DNA of 64,000 nucleotides, taken from the NCBI RefSeq assembly GCF_004362515.1, contig NZ_SNXU01000001.1:6820001-6884000 (forward strand), given 5' to 3'. The notes beneath the pieces were generated by a model that was given only the letters and a program-made list of their open reading frames with translations, had not been told where the DNA came from and ran no database searches. The position numbers and the translations under genes are program-made. Shown here piece by piece: positions 7,609 to 18,885 of this stretch (within the stretch, counting starts at the first letter, position 1; each line of letters opens with the position of its first letter). This DNA is from Actinokineospora alba (GTDB lineage Bacteria; Actinomycetota; Actinomycetes; Mycobacteriales; Pseudonocardiaceae).

Positions 7609-8463
7609 TCAGAGGGGGAGCGGGAGCATTCCGCCGGTGGCCGCGTGGAGTGCGTCGCGCATCGCGGTGCGGGGGGCGGTGAGGCCGGTGAAGTGTTCGA
7701 CCTGGGTGAAAGCCTGGTGCAGCAACATGTCCAGGCCCGTCGCCAGCCTGCCGCCCGCTGCTGTGACCGCTTCGGCCACTGGGGTCGGCCAGGGGTGGTA
7801 GATGACGTCGAGCAGGCAGGGAGCCTTCGCCAGTTCAGTTGCCAAAGGGGCGGTGGCGGCGGCCGGGGCGGTGTTGATGACCACGGCCGACGACGACGCC
7901 AACGCGGCGAAATCGGTGGTGGACCAAGCCTGGACCGCCACCTGAAGCCCCAGCCGGGCCGCACCTGCGACCGCCGCCGCGGCGCGGGCCGGGTCGCGGA
8001 CTATCAGGGTGGCCAACTCGACGTCGAGGTCTACAAGGGCCGCCAGGGCTGCTCGGGCGGTGCCCCCGGCCCCTAGGACCAGGGCGGTGGCTCCTGGACG
8101 ACGCACATACCCGCCCGCTGCCAGGAGGGCTCCGGTGACGCCGTCGATGTCGGTGCAGTCGGCGTGCCAGGTGCCGTCAGGGCGGTGGATCAGCGTGTTC
8201 GCGGCGCCGACCGCGACGGCTCGGGGGGTGGCCGTCGTGGCGAACCTCAGTGCCGCGAGCTTGCCGGGCATGGTGACCGACAGGCCCGCCCACTCCGGGC
8301 CCATCGACGCGACCAGGCCCGGCAGGCGGGCTTCGTCGCACTCGATTCGGTCGTAGGTCCAGTCCGGCAGGCCGAGCGCCGCGTAGGCGGCGTTGTGCAG
8401 GACCGGGGAGAGCGAGTGATCGACAGGTGAGCCGAGGACGGCCGCGCGTCGGTCAGTACGCAC
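7609..8463 (-). CDS. aroE: Shikimate dehydrogenase
   Basis: A 284-residue NADP-dependent enzyme reducing 3-dehydroshikimate to shikimate. The N-terminal substrate domain has SLSPVLHNAAYAALG, and TMPGKLAAL occupies the place of the usual catalytic-lysine motif (K retained). The Rossmann loop is GAGGTARAALAAL around residue 130. GTG start; it overlaps the mltG stop by 11 bp, so it is the last gene of alaS-ruvX-mltG-aroE, the usual actinobacterial order. The gene is remote from the other aro genes, separated from them by the repeat region and the prepilin peptidase. Confidence 0.93.
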   Translation of the reverse strand: MRTDRRAAVLGSPVDHSLSPVLHNAAYAALGLPDWTYDRIECDEARLPGLVASMGPEWAGLSVTMPGKLAALRFATTATPRAVAVGAANTLIHRPDGTWHADCTDIDGVTGALLAAGGYVRRPGATALVLGAGGTARAALAALVDLDVELATLIVRDPARAAAAVAGAARLGLQVAVQAWSTTDFAALASSSAVVINTAPAAATAPLATELAKAPCLLDVIYHPWPTPVAEAVTAAGGRLATGLDMLLHQAFTQVEHFTGLTAPRTAMRDALHAATGGMLPLPL

Positions 8464-9676
8464 CGTTGGCCTTGGCCTTCTTGATGTTGGCCTCGTGCTG
8501 GTCGTTCGTGTCGGCGAAGCAGGACAAGCCGTTCTTCTCGCATTTGACGAAGAACAGCCACGTGGCGTCCACCGGCTTCGCGGCCGCGGCGAGGGCTTCC
8601 TTGCTGACCGCCGCGATCGGGGTCGGAGTGAGACCCGTGTTCTCGTAGGTGTTGTACGGACCCGCCTTCGCGCGATCCTCCGGCTTGGTGGTGATCGCCG
8701 GGCGGTCGAGGACGTAGTTGATCGTGGAGTCGTACTCCAGCTTCATGGCCTTCGCCAGCCGGTTGTACGTGACCCGCGAGACCTTCTCGAAGTCCGCCGC
8801 GATCGCCTCGCGCTGGATCAGGGAACCGATGACCAAGACCTGGTACGGGGTGAGCCCAGTCGTCTCCGCGAGCTTCGGCATCCCGTAGCTCTGCAGCCGC
8901 GCCGACGACTCGGTGACCAGCTTCGTCCACAGCTCCTCGGCGGTCGATCCCGGCTTGACGTCGTAGACATCCGGGGCGATCAAGCCTTCGAGCCTGCGCG
9001 CAGGCTCCGGCGCGCGGGAGGCGTCAGGGACGGCCCACTCGGGGACACCGAGGGCCTTCAAGTCACCGGTCTCGGCGACCTTGGCCAACTCCTCGACCGG
9101 CACACAACTCTTCTTGCCGTCGAGCGTCGCGCACGATGCGGCGGACAGCAGGGAGATGACGCCGGGGGTGACGGTCGTGCCGTTGGTCAGGTCGTGGAGC
9201 TGCGTACCAGCCTTGATCTGCAGATTCCCGACCTTGGACGCCGGGGTGACGATCTTCTGGACCGCCGCCTCGCCGGAGATCTTCGTGCGCATCACGTAGT
9301 AGCCGGGCTGGATCGAGCGGACCTTCGCCTCGTCCTGCGCCGCGGCGAGGAACGCCTTGCTGCTCGCGATGATGCCGTCCTCGGCCAACCGACTGGCGAT
9401 GGCTCCCGTGGAGTCGCCGCCCTTGACCTCGAAGACGACGTCACGCTCGCCCGCGCCGGTGAAGTCGTCGTAGCCGCCCAGGCCCGAGAGCTGGGTGAAG
9501 CCCCACCACACACCGCCGCCGATCAGCAGCGCAACCACGATGCCGAACACGGCGAGCCGGTTGCGGCGCTTCTTGCGCTGCTGTTTGGCCTTGCGTGCCG
9601 CCACCGAGGCGGCGGTGGGCCGCCGGGGCCGCTCCCGGCTGGGGCGTTCCTCGAACAAACCGAGATCGTCGGTCAT
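8453..9676 (-). CDS. mltG: Endolytic murein transglycosylase MltG
   Basis: A 407-residue membrane-anchored lytic transglycosylase that cleaves nascent glycan strands and so limits their length. There is a basic cytoplasmic N-terminus (KAKQQRKKRRNR), one membrane helix at about residues 41-60, an extracellular LysM-like segment, and the YceG domain with the catalytic Glu in LVIGSLIQREAI. The C-terminal part has NTYENTGLTPTPIA. The ATG at 9676 overlaps the ruvX stop (ATGA) and is preferred over an upstream in-frame start inside ruvX. Confidence 0.93.
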   Translation of the reverse strand: MTDDLGLFEERPSRERPRRPTAASVAARKAKQQRKKRRNRLAVFGIVVALLIGGGVWWGFTQLSGLGGYDDFTGAGERDVVFEVKGGDSTGAIASRLAEDGIIASSKAFLAAAQDEAKVRSIQPGYYVMRTKISGEAAVQKIVTPASKVGNLQIKAGTQLHDLTNGTTVTPGVISLLSAASCATLDGKKSCVPVEELAKVAETGDLKALGVPEWAVPDASRAPEPARRLEGLIAPDVYDVKPGSTAEELWTKLVTESSARLQSYGMPKLAETTGLTPYQVLVIGSLIQREAIAADFEKVSRVTYNRLAKAMKLEYDSTINYVLDRPAITTKPEDRAKAGPYNTYENTGLTPTPIAAVSKEALAAAAKPVDATWLFFVKCEKNGLSCFADTNDQHEANIKKAKANGAY

Positions 9677-10160
9677 GAGTCCTCCGCAGATCGAGCGAGT
9701 GCCGCGGACCGGGCGTCTAGCCACGACTGCAGGATCTCCACCGCCGCCGCCTGGTCCACCACCGCTCGCTGGCGCTTGCCCTTGACCCCCTGCTTGCTGA
9801 GCATCCGAGACGCCGACACCGTGGTCAGCCGCTCATCGGCGAGCCGCACCGGGACCGGCGCGATCCGCCGGGCCAGCTCCGTGGCGTACGCGTGCGCGCT
9901 CTCGGCCGCCGCGCCGTGCCGCGAGGCCAGCGTCCTCGGCAATCCGACCACCACTTCGACCACCTCGTGCTCGGCGACGAGCTCGGTGAGCCGGTCGAGG
10001 TCCCCACCCGACCGTTCGTCCCGAGACAGCGTAACGAGCGGTGTGGCGAGGATCGGACCCGGATCGCTCACGGCGACCCCGACCCGCACGGAACCGACGT
10101 CCACGGCGAGCCTGCGGCCACGCCCTGGGTCGTCGGTTCCCGGCCGGTCGAATGCGGGAG

Positions 10161-10164
<4 letters not shown>
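9673..10164 (-). CDS. ruvX: Holliday junction resolvase-like protein RuvX (YqgF)
   Basis: A 163-residue RNase H-fold protein of the YqgF family, implicated in 16S rRNA 5'-end processing and possibly junction resolution. The start has LAVDVGSVRVGVAVSD with the catalytic Asp; VVVGLPRTL and DERLTT follow, then the C-terminal DQAAAVEILQSWLD. Length is normal. GTG start overlapping the alaS stop (GTGA), and its stop overlaps mltG, giving tight coupling across the operon. Confidence 0.93.
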
Positions 10165-12824
<2,660 letters not shown>

Positions 12825-12870
12825 GGTCTTGTTCCTAAGGAATCAGTGGGTTCGGCGGCGGGGCGGCGCG

Positions 12871-12891
12871 GCGAACGGCTCAGCCGTTCGC
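12871..12891. terminator. Perfect hairpin spanning the stop codon of the DUF6167 gene
   Basis: GCGAACGGCT-C-AGCCGTTCGC is a perfect 10-bp inverted repeat with a one-base centre. The stop codon of the upstream DUF6167 gene falls in the loop. There is no T tract, so it may be a pause or weak terminator between that gene and alaS. Confidence 0.4.
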
Positions 12892-13143
12892 CCTACGCGC
12901 TCGCGCGCCGGGTCGGACCCCGGAGCGGCGCTCGACGACGTCGGTGAGTTCCTCTTCGCGTTCGACCATGCCCGCGCGCACGTCCGCGCCGAAGGCGCCG
13001 ATGGCGCCCGCGAGTTCACGCACGGCGTCGCCGACGTTGCCCGCGATTCCCGCGGGGGTCACCGCGTGCGCGGTCTGCTTGGCCTTGCGGGACAGAGCGA
13101 CGCCGGTGGCCACGCCGAGGCCGAGCCAGAAGACCCGCTTCAT
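12880..13143 (-). CDS. DUF6167 family small membrane-associated protein
   Basis: An 87-residue protein with one hydrophobic N-terminal segment (VFWLGLGVATGVALS, residues 4-18), a charged helical middle and an arginine-rich tail. It fits DUF6167, a family of unknown function found beside alaS in actinobacteria. Its start overlaps the stop of the upstream DUF948 gene (ATGA), so the two are probably co-translated. The stop codon lies in a perfect hairpin. Confidence 0.75.
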   Translation of the reverse strand: MKRVFWLGLGVATGVALSRKAKQTAHAVTPAGIAGNVGDAVRELAGAIGAFGADVRAGMVEREEELTDVVERRSGVRPGARARRANG

Positions 13144-13556
13144 GCGCGGACTCCCTTGCGCTTGCGGCGGGCGGGACGCGAGTGCTTGCCCTCGATCTCG
13201 CCCTTGGCGCGGCGGCGGGCCTTCATCGCCTTGCTCACGCCGTAGGACAGCGCGGCGAACTTGACCAGCGGGCCGCCGAGCGTGGCGGTGAACACCGAGG
13301 TCAGCGCGGAGACGTTGCCGGTGACGGCCTGCGCGTTGGAGGTGATGCCGTCGACCCGCTCAAGCTGGGCGTTGACGTGCGTCAGCGTGGTGTTGGCGCC
13401 GTTGAAGAGCGGGTCGCTGTTCTCGTGCGCCTTGCGGATCGCGATGGTGGCCTCGTCCAGCGTGCGCCCAAGCTTGAACAGCATGATGCCCAGCAGCACT
13501 ACCAGCAGCACGAACGCGCCTGCGGCGATCAGCGCGGCGATCTGCCCTGCTGTCAC
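13140..13556 (-). CDS. DUF948 domain membrane protein
   Basis: A 138-residue protein with an N-terminal membrane helix (residues 5-27) and a following amphipathic coiled-coil-like region (LDEATIAIRKAHENS, NTTLTHVNAQLERVDGITSN) typical of DUF948, then a lysine/arginine-rich end. The family is related to YtxG-like general stress proteins; the molecular role is unknown. It is coupled to the DUF6167 gene and sits upstream of alaS as in related genomes. Confidence 0.8.
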   Translation of the reverse strand: MTAGQIAALIAAGAFVLLVVLLGIMLFKLGRTLDEATIAIRKAHENSDPLFNGANTTLTHVNAQLERVDGITSNAQAVTGNVSALTSVFTATLGGPLVKFAALSYGVSKAMKARRRAKGEIEGKHSRPARRKRKGVRA

Positions 13557-13611
13557 GGGCCCTCCTCGTCAACGGGGTTTTGATCGGCGTCAGGCTACCG
13601 CGCCCGGGCCT

Positions 13612-14211
13612 TCACCTCGGGACAGGCACACCACTGACGGTGATCCCGCCGCTCGGCGCGCCGAATCCGAGAACGTGGGTGAAGGAAACGGTAAGCGCCT
13701 TTGCGCTGGGAGGCACTTGTTTATCCAGGATGATCACGCCGCGCAGGGTCTGACCGGCCGGGACATCGGGTGTCCAGCCGGTGTCCAGGCCGGCGATCCG
13801 AGGGCCGTAGCCGCTGTCGGTGTCGTCGCTCGCGACGAAATTGCCGAACAGGGGGAGGTTGACGGCGTTCCCCGCGCCGTTGCGGACGCGGGCGGTGACA
13901 CGGACCCAGCCGTCCTGCTGCTCGACCTGGACGACTTCGAGCGTGACCTTGCCTCTGGTCGTCTTCCACGATCCGGTGACCGTTTTCGCCTGATCGAACG
14001 GGAGGTCGGCGGGAGCGCTGCCGTTCAGGTCGCCGCCGTTGGTGCCGCCGCTTTTCGCCCGCTCGCCGAACTCGATGGAGAGCGGGCCGAAGCCGATCTT
14101 GTGCACGGTGAGGCCCTGGATCACGAGCGCGACGAAGACCAACCCGAGGAAGACGGCCAAGCCGGTCCACCAGCGGTGGTCGGTCCGTCTCCGTGGGTAT
14201 CGGGAGGCCAT
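13612..14211 (-). CDS. Membrane-anchored hypothetical protein with an extracellular beta domain
   Basis: A 199-residue protein with a basic N-terminus, one membrane helix (WTGLAVFLGLVFVALVIQGL, about residues 15-34) and an exported beta-rich domain. Features such as WVRVTARVRNGAGNAVNLPLFGNFV and PAGQTLRGVIILDK resemble DUF4352-like or telomeric-repeat-binding-like Ig folds, but no family is certain. It follows rarA by 15 bp on the same strand and may be co-transcribed with it. Confidence 0.55.
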   Translation of the reverse strand: MASRYPRRRTDHRWWTGLAVFLGLVFVALVIQGLTVHKIGFGPLSIEFGERAKSGGTNGGDLNGSAPADLPFDQAKTVTGSWKTTRGKVTLEVVQVEQQDGWVRVTARVRNGAGNAVNLPLFGNFVASDDTDSGYGPRIAGLDTGWTPDVPAGQTLRGVIILDKQVPPSAKALTVSFTHVLGFGAPSGGITVSGVPVPR

Positions 14212-14226
14212 CGGACCAGTGTGCGC

Positions 14227-15564
14227 TCAGTCGCCGCGGATGACCCTGCGGAGTTTGGGGACGCGGTCGGCGAGTTGGCGTTCGGCGCCGCGGGTGGTGG
14301 GCTCGTAGTAGTCGCGGCCGACCAGTTCGTCCGGCGGGTACTGCTGGGTGAGGACACCGTCGGGGACGTCGTGCGGGTAGCGGTAGCCGGTGGCGTTGCC
14401 GAGTTGCTTGGCGCCTTGGTAGTGCCCGTCCCGCAGGTGGGCGGGGACCAGCCCGGCGCCGCCGGCGCGGACGTCGGCCATGGCGCTGTCGATGGCGGTG
14501 ATCACCGCGTTGGACTTCGGAGCGGTGGCCAGGTGGACCGTGGCCTGGGCGAGAGCGAGCCGGGCCTCCGGCATGCCGATGAGCTGCACGGCCTGCGCGG
14601 CGGCGGTGGCGGTGAGCAGGGCGGTCGGGTCGGCCATGCCGATGTCCTCGCTGGCGTGCACGACGAGCCTGCGGGCGATGAACCGCGGGTCCTCCCCCGC
14701 CTCGATCATCCGGGCCAGATAGTGCAGCGCGGCGTCCACGTCGGACCCTCGGATGGACTTGATGAACGCGCTGATGACGTCGTAGTGCTGGTCGCCGGAG
14801 CGGTCGTAGCGCACGGCGGCCTTGTCGACGGTCGCCTCGACGGTGGCCAGGTCGATCGAGCCGTCGCGGGTGGCGACGGCGGTGTCGGCGGCGGCTTCCA
14901 GCGCGGTCAGGGCGCGGCGGGCGTCGCCGCTCGCGAGGCGGACGAGGTGGTCCTCGGCCTCCGGGTCGAGGGTGACGGCGCCCGCGAGGCCGCGGTCGTC
15001 GGCGATCGCGCGGCGGATCAGGTCGCGCAGGTCGGTGTCGGTGAGCGGTTGCAGCTGCAGCACCAGCGAGCGCGACAGGAGCGGGGAGACGACGGAGAAG
15101 AACGGGTTCTCCGTGGTCGCGGCGACGAGCAGGACGATGCGGTCTTCGACCGCGCCGAGGAGCGCGTCCTGCTGGGTGCGGGAGAAGCGGTGCACTTCGT
15201 CGATGAACAGGACCGTGGACTCGCCGGAGTGGCTGAGCCTGCGTTTGGCGTCGTCGATGACCGCGCGGACCTCTTTGACGCCCGCCGACAGCGCGGACAG
15301 GGCGACGAAGCGGCGGCCGATCGCGGAGGAGACCAGGGTGGCCAGCGTCGTCTTGCCGGTGCCGGGCGGTCCGTAGAGCAGGATCGACGCGGGCGCGGCG
15401 CCTTCGACGAGCCTGCGCAGCGGGGCGCCGGGGCCGAGGAGATGGTCCTGGCCGACCACCTCGTCGAGGGTCGCCGGGCGCATCCGCACGGCCAGCGGTG
15501 CGTTGGGGCGCCGCGCCGAGGAGGTGGGCGCGGCGAACAGATCCAGATCGAACTCCTGTTCCAC
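14227..15564 (-). CDS. rarA: Replication-associated recombination protein A (AAA ATPase)
   Basis: A 445-residue clamp-loader-like ATPase (MgsA/WRNIP1 family) acting at stalled replication forks. Walker A GPPGTGKTTLA at about residue 65, Walker B FIDEVHRF, sensor ATTENPFFSV, and the conserved C-terminal tetramerisation domain with SIRGSDVDAALHYLARM and the ending KNLGNATGYRYPHD-like segment (here KQLGNATGYRYPHD). Full length. Divergent from the nucleoside-kinase-like gene with a 44-bp gap. Confidence 0.94.
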   Translation of the reverse strand: MEQEFDLDLFAAPTSSARRPNAPLAVRMRPATLDEVVGQDHLLGPGAPLRRLVEGAAPASILLYGPPGTGKTTLATLVSSAIGRRFVALSALSAGVKEVRAVIDDAKRRLSHSGESTVLFIDEVHRFSRTQQDALLGAVEDRIVLLVAATTENPFFSVVSPLLSRSLVLQLQPLTDTDLRDLIRRAIADDRGLAGAVTLDPEAEDHLVRLASGDARRALTALEAAADTAVATRDGSIDLATVEATVDKAAVRYDRSGDQHYDVISAFIKSIRGSDVDAALHYLARMIEAGEDPRFIARRLVVHASEDIGMADPTALLTATAAAQAVQLIGMPEARLALAQATVHLATAPKSNAVITAIDSAMADVRAGGAGLVPAHLRDGHYQGAKQLGNATGYRYPHDVPDGVLTQQYPPDELVGRDYYEPTTRGAERQLADRVPKLRRVIRGD

Positions 15565-15608
15565 AGGGATCGACGCTACCCGTTCCGCGCGTGCGACAAT
15601 TTTCCCCC

Positions 15609-16211
15609 GTGACCCCGTCTGCGCGTGTCGTGCTGCTCGCGGGCCCTTCGGGCTCTGGGAAATCGACGTTGGCGGCCCAGGCCGGTGTGCCGGTCCTGCG
15701 CCTCGACGACTTCTACCGCGAGGGCGACGACCCGCTGCTCCCGCGCGACGCCACTGGTCAGGTGGACTGGGATCTGCCCGCCGCGTGGCATGCCGAGGAC
15801 GCTGTCGACGCCATCATCCGGCTCGCTTCCACGGGGAAGATCCACGCGCCGCACTACGAACTGGGCGCGGACCGGCGGGTGGGCGGGTACGACCTCGTTC
15901 TGGACGGTTCGCCGGTGTTCGTCGCGGAGGGGCTGTTCGCGGACCGGATCGTGGAGGGTTGCCGGGAGGCGGGGGTGCTCGCGGACGCCGTGGTGCTCGC
16001 GCCGGGTGGTGGGCGGACCTTCGCGCGGCGGCTGGTGCGGGATGTGGCGGAGTCGCGGAAGCCTACGCACGTGCTGGTGCGGCGGGGATTGCGGCTGTGG
16101 CGGGAGCACTCGGCGGTGGTCCGGCGGTGTGAGCTGGCGGGGATGCGGCGGCGGACGTCGGCTGAGGTGTTGGGGTTGCTGGAGGAGCTGTCGCGGCCGG
16201 TCAAGGCCTGA
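15609..16211 (+). CDS. Uridine kinase-like P-loop kinase
   Basis: A 200-residue P-loop protein with Walker A GPSGSGKSTLA near residue 12, LRLDDFYREGDDPLLP resembling the LDDFY motif of uridine/phosphoribulokinase-type kinases, and DWDLPAAW. It probably phosphorylates a nucleoside or another small alcohol. The substrate is not certain: canonical Udk proteins are tetrameric with a longer lid. The GTG start at 15609 places the Walker motif at the usual distance. Its last 11 bp overlap the convergent WYL regulator gene. Confidence 0.7.
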   Translation: MTPSARVVLLAGPSGSGKSTLAAQAGVPVLRLDDFYREGDDPLLPRDATGQVDWDLPAAWHAEDAVDAIIRLASTGKIHAPHYELGADRRVGGYDLVLDGSPVFVAEGLFADRIVEGCREAGVLADAVVLAPGGGRTFARRLVRDVAESRKPTHVLVRRGLRLWREHSAVVRRCELAGMRRRTSAEVLGLLEELSRPVKA

Positions 16212-17157
16212 CGATCGCCGCGAGGTAGCGCTCTCCCAGGACCCGCACGTGTTCGACCAGTTCCGGTGGTCCGTCGAGCCGGAAGTCCATCCCGAGCATG
16301 CTGACGTAGATCGCGATGGTCTCCAGGGTGTCCGCGCCCGTCACCAGGACGCTGGTGTGTTCATCGACGGCTTCCACGATCCCGACGGTCGGGTTGATCC
16401 GCGCGACGACCACCGGTGCGGGTGCGAGGACCGTGATCCGGGCGTGGACCTTCCAACCCGTCGAGGCGATCTCGCGAAGCACGAAGGCGACGAGGTCGTC
16501 GTCGGGCAGCAGGCGGGGCGCGAAGCGGCGGGTGCCGGGGACCACGGTGCCCGCGCTCGCCACCGGGAGGGCTCGCCACGCGTGGTCGTCGAGGTCGTAG
16601 GTGACGAGGTACCACCGCCGCTGCCAGCTGATCAGGCGGTACGGCTCGACCTGGACGCCGTCGATCCGCAGGGTCGCGTTGTCGCGCACGGCGGCTGCGA
16701 TGGTGTCGAGGACCGCGGCGGCGACCGGTGCGTCGGGTTCGCGTGAGCCCGTCACCGCCGGGCCGACCGCGGTGGCGGTGCGTAGGGCTTTCACCTTGCG
16801 CTGCAAGCGTTTCGGCATGATCTGGGTGAGTTTCGCCAGGGCCCGGGCGGTGCTTTCCTCGATGTCCGCGATGCCCGTCGCACCCTCCTCGGCGACGCCG
16901 ATCGCCACCGCGACCGCTACGGCTTCGTCGTCGTCGAGCAGCAGTGGCGGCATGCTCGCGCCTTGGCCCAGGCGGTAGCCGCCGGTGGAGCCACGCTCGG
17001 CGTGGATCGGGTAGCCCAGTTCGCGCAGCCGCGCGATGTCGTGGCGCAGTGTGCGGCCGGTGACGCCGAGGTGATCGGCCAGTTCACTGCCGGTTCGTGC
17101 CCGCTGGTCCTGCAGCAGGGAGAGCAGGCGCAACAGTCGCGTTGCCGTCTCCGCCAC
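16201..17157 (-). CDS. WYL-domain transcriptional regulator (YafY-like)
   Basis: A 318-residue regulator with an N-terminal HTH_11 winged helix (residues 1-60, LLSLLQDQRARTGSELADHLGVTGRTLRHDI) and a central WYL domain (EPYRLISWQRRWYLVTYDLDD around residue 170), followed by a WCX-like C-terminal domain. WYL domains sense nucleic acids or small ligands. It is divergent from the TIGR03086 gene at 17240, and an ATTAGG-N11-CCTAAT inverted repeat lies in the shared promoter region, consistent with control of that gene and of itself. Confidence 0.85.
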   Translation of the reverse strand: MAETATRLLRLLSLLQDQRARTGSELADHLGVTGRTLRHDIARLRELGYPIHAERGSTGGYRLGQGASMPPLLLDDDEAVAVAVAIGVAEEGATGIADIEESTARALAKLTQIMPKRLQRKVKALRTATAVGPAVTGSREPDAPVAAAVLDTIAAAVRDNATLRIDGVQVEPYRLISWQRRWYLVTYDLDDHAWRALPVASAGTVVPGTRRFAPRLLPDDDLVAFVLREIASTGWKVHARITVLAPAPVVVARINPTVGIVEAVDEHTSVLVTGADTLETIAIYVSMLGMDFRLDGPPELVEHVRVLGERYLAAIVRP

Positions 17158-17170
17158 GAATCCTCCCGCA

Positions 17171-17193
17171 ATTAGGAACGAAAACAGCCTAAT
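17171..17193. promoter_or_regulatory. Candidate operator in a divergent promoter
   Basis: A perfect inverted repeat ATTAGG-N11-CCTAAT lies 14-36 bp upstream of the WYL regulator start and 47-69 bp upstream of the divergent TIGR03086 gene. It sits in unusually AT-rich sequence for this genome. Binding by the WYL protein is inferred from position. Confidence 0.45.
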
Positions 17194-17239
17194 GGGGTTT
17201 TAAGTTTCAGGTACAGCCCGAACAGCGAAAGGCACCACG

Positions 17240-17821
17240 ATGACGAACACCAGCACCGAGCGGCTCACCTGGCGCCAGACCCTCGCCGAGTCCCACCGGA
17301 TCCTCGAAGCCGCCGTCGCGGGTGTCGGCGATGACCAGTGGACGCTGCCGACCCCGTGTTCGCAGTGGACGGTCACCCAGGTCGTGCAGCACGCGGCCGG
17401 TGACCAGCTGGCCTACGCCTCGACGCTCGGCTTCGGCAGCGGGCCGGACTTCGACCCGTTCGCTCCGTCCGGGTCGGTCGACGGCAGCCCGGTCGCCTTG
17501 GTCCGGGACGCCGTGGAACGCACGGCCGACGCCTGGGCGCGGACCGACTCGGACACCGCGCCGACCCCGCTTCCGCACGGCGAGCTGCCGATCGCGGTCG
17601 CCGCGGGCGCGTGCGCGCTGGACGCGGCCGTGCACGCGTGGGACATCGCCGTCGCCACGGGCAACCCGTCGCCGCTGAGCGAGCCGCTGTGCGTGGAACT
17701 GCTCGAGGTGGCGCACGCGATCGTGGAGCCGCTGCGGCAGTGGGGCGCGTTCGCCGCCGCGGGCGCCACCGAGGCGGACGACAGCGCGGAGACCCGGCTG
17801 CTGCGCTACCTCGGCCGCTAG
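17240..17821 (+). CDS. TIGR03086 family metal-binding protein (DinB/MDMPI fold)
   Basis: A 193-residue four-helix protein of the mycothiol-dependent maleylpyruvate isomerase N-terminal (DinB-like) group. The motif PTPCSQWTVTQVVQHAAGDQLAY gives one metal-binding His, and ALDAAVHAWDIAVATG gives another. Such proteins are often mycothiol S-transferases or detoxification enzymes; no specific substrate can be named. It ends two bases before the convergent alcohol dehydrogenase stop. Confidence 0.8.
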   Translation: MTNTSTERLTWRQTLAESHRILEAAVAGVGDDQWTLPTPCSQWTVTQVVQHAAGDQLAYASTLGFGSGPDFDPFAPSGSVDGSPVALVRDAVERTADAWARTDSDTAPTPLPHGELPIAVAAGACALDAAVHAWDIAVATGNPSPLSEPLCVELLEVAHAIVEPLRQWGAFAAAGATEADDSAETRLLRYLGR

Positions 17822-17823
17822 TG

Positions 17824-18873
17824 TCACGGCCGCAGCAGCGGCTTGATCACCTCTCGGGCGTCCATCGCGGTGTACGCCTCCGCGACCCGGTCCAGCGAGT
17901 ACTCCGCGTCGAAGACCAGGCCCGGGTTGATCTTCCCGTCGAGCACGTCGGCGAGCAGTTCGCTGATATATCCCCGAACCGGCGCCACACCGCCCGCGAC
18001 GGCGATGTTGTTGCCGAACATCTGACCGACGGGGAGTTCCGGGCCGCCCGCGGGGACGCCGACGTACCCCACCCGGCCGCCGGGGCGGACCGAGTCGAGT
18101 GCCTGCTGCATGGATTCCTTGGTGCCGACGCATTCCAGGACCGCGTCGGCGCCGATGCCCCCGAGCAGCTCGATCACCTTCACGGCGCCCTCGTCGCCGC
18201 GCTCGGTGACGATGTCGGTGGCGCCGAACTCCTTCGCCACCCGCTGCCGGGCGTCGTGTCGGGACATGACGATGATCCGCTCGGCGCCCAGGCGGTGGGC
18301 GGCGAGGACCGCGCACAGGCCGACCGCGCCGTCGCCGACGACGGCCACGGTGTCCCCCGGCCCGACACCGGCGGCGATCGCGGCGTGGTGGCCGGTGCCC
18401 ATGACGTCGGACAGCGTCAGCACGCTCGACAGCAGGCTCTCGTCCGGCACACCTGGGGTGGCGACGAGTGTGCCGTCGGCGAACGGGGACACGACGTACT
18501 GCGCCTGCGCGCCGTCGATCGGGTCGCCCGCTTTGTCGGTGCTGCCCCAGTAGCCGCCGCGGGCGCACGACGTATAGACGCCGTTGCGGCAGTGCACGCA
18601 GTCGCCGTCGCTGACCGCGAAGGGGGCGATCACGAAGTCGCCCGCCTTGACCGTGCGGACCGCCGAGCCGACCTCCTCGACGATCCCGACGAACTCGTGG
18701 CCGATCCGGCGCGGCTTCTCGGTCGGCGAGACACCGCGGTAGCCCCACAGGTCCGAGCCGCAGACGCAGGACGCGACGACGCGGACAACGGCGTCGGTCG
18801 GGTTGCGTAAGGCGGGGTCGGCCACGTTCTCGAGCCGGATGTCACCAGCACCATGCAGGACTGTCGCGCGCAT
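17824..18873 (-). CDS. Zinc-dependent alcohol dehydrogenase (MDR family)
   Basis: A 349-residue medium-chain dehydrogenase. Catalytic zinc ligands are in SCVCGSDLWGY and GHEFVGIVEEVG; the structural-zinc loop DCVHCRNGVYTSCARGG has fewer cysteines than classic ADH but retains three. The Rossmann motif is VVGDGAVGLCAVLAA around residue 175. It probably oxidises an alcohol or polyol with NAD(P). It is downstream of a class V aminotransferase gene with a 12-bp gap and may be co-transcribed. Confidence 0.85.
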   Translation of the reverse strand: MRATVLHGAGDIRLENVADPALRNPTDAVVRVVASCVCGSDLWGYRGVSPTEKPRRIGHEFVGIVEEVGSAVRTVKAGDFVIAPFAVSDGDCVHCRNGVYTSCARGGYWGSTDKAGDPIDGAQAQYVVSPFADGTLVATPGVPDESLLSSVLTLSDVMGTGHHAAIAAGVGPGDTVAVVGDGAVGLCAVLAAHRLGAERIIVMSRHDARQRVAKEFGATDIVTERGDEGAVKVIELLGGIGADAVLECVGTKESMQQALDSVRPGGRVGYVGVPAGGPELPVGQMFGNNIAVAGGVAPVRGYISELLADVLDGKINPGLVFDAEYSLDRVAEAYTAMDAREVIKPLLRP

Positions 18874-18885
18874 GTATCCGAGCTC

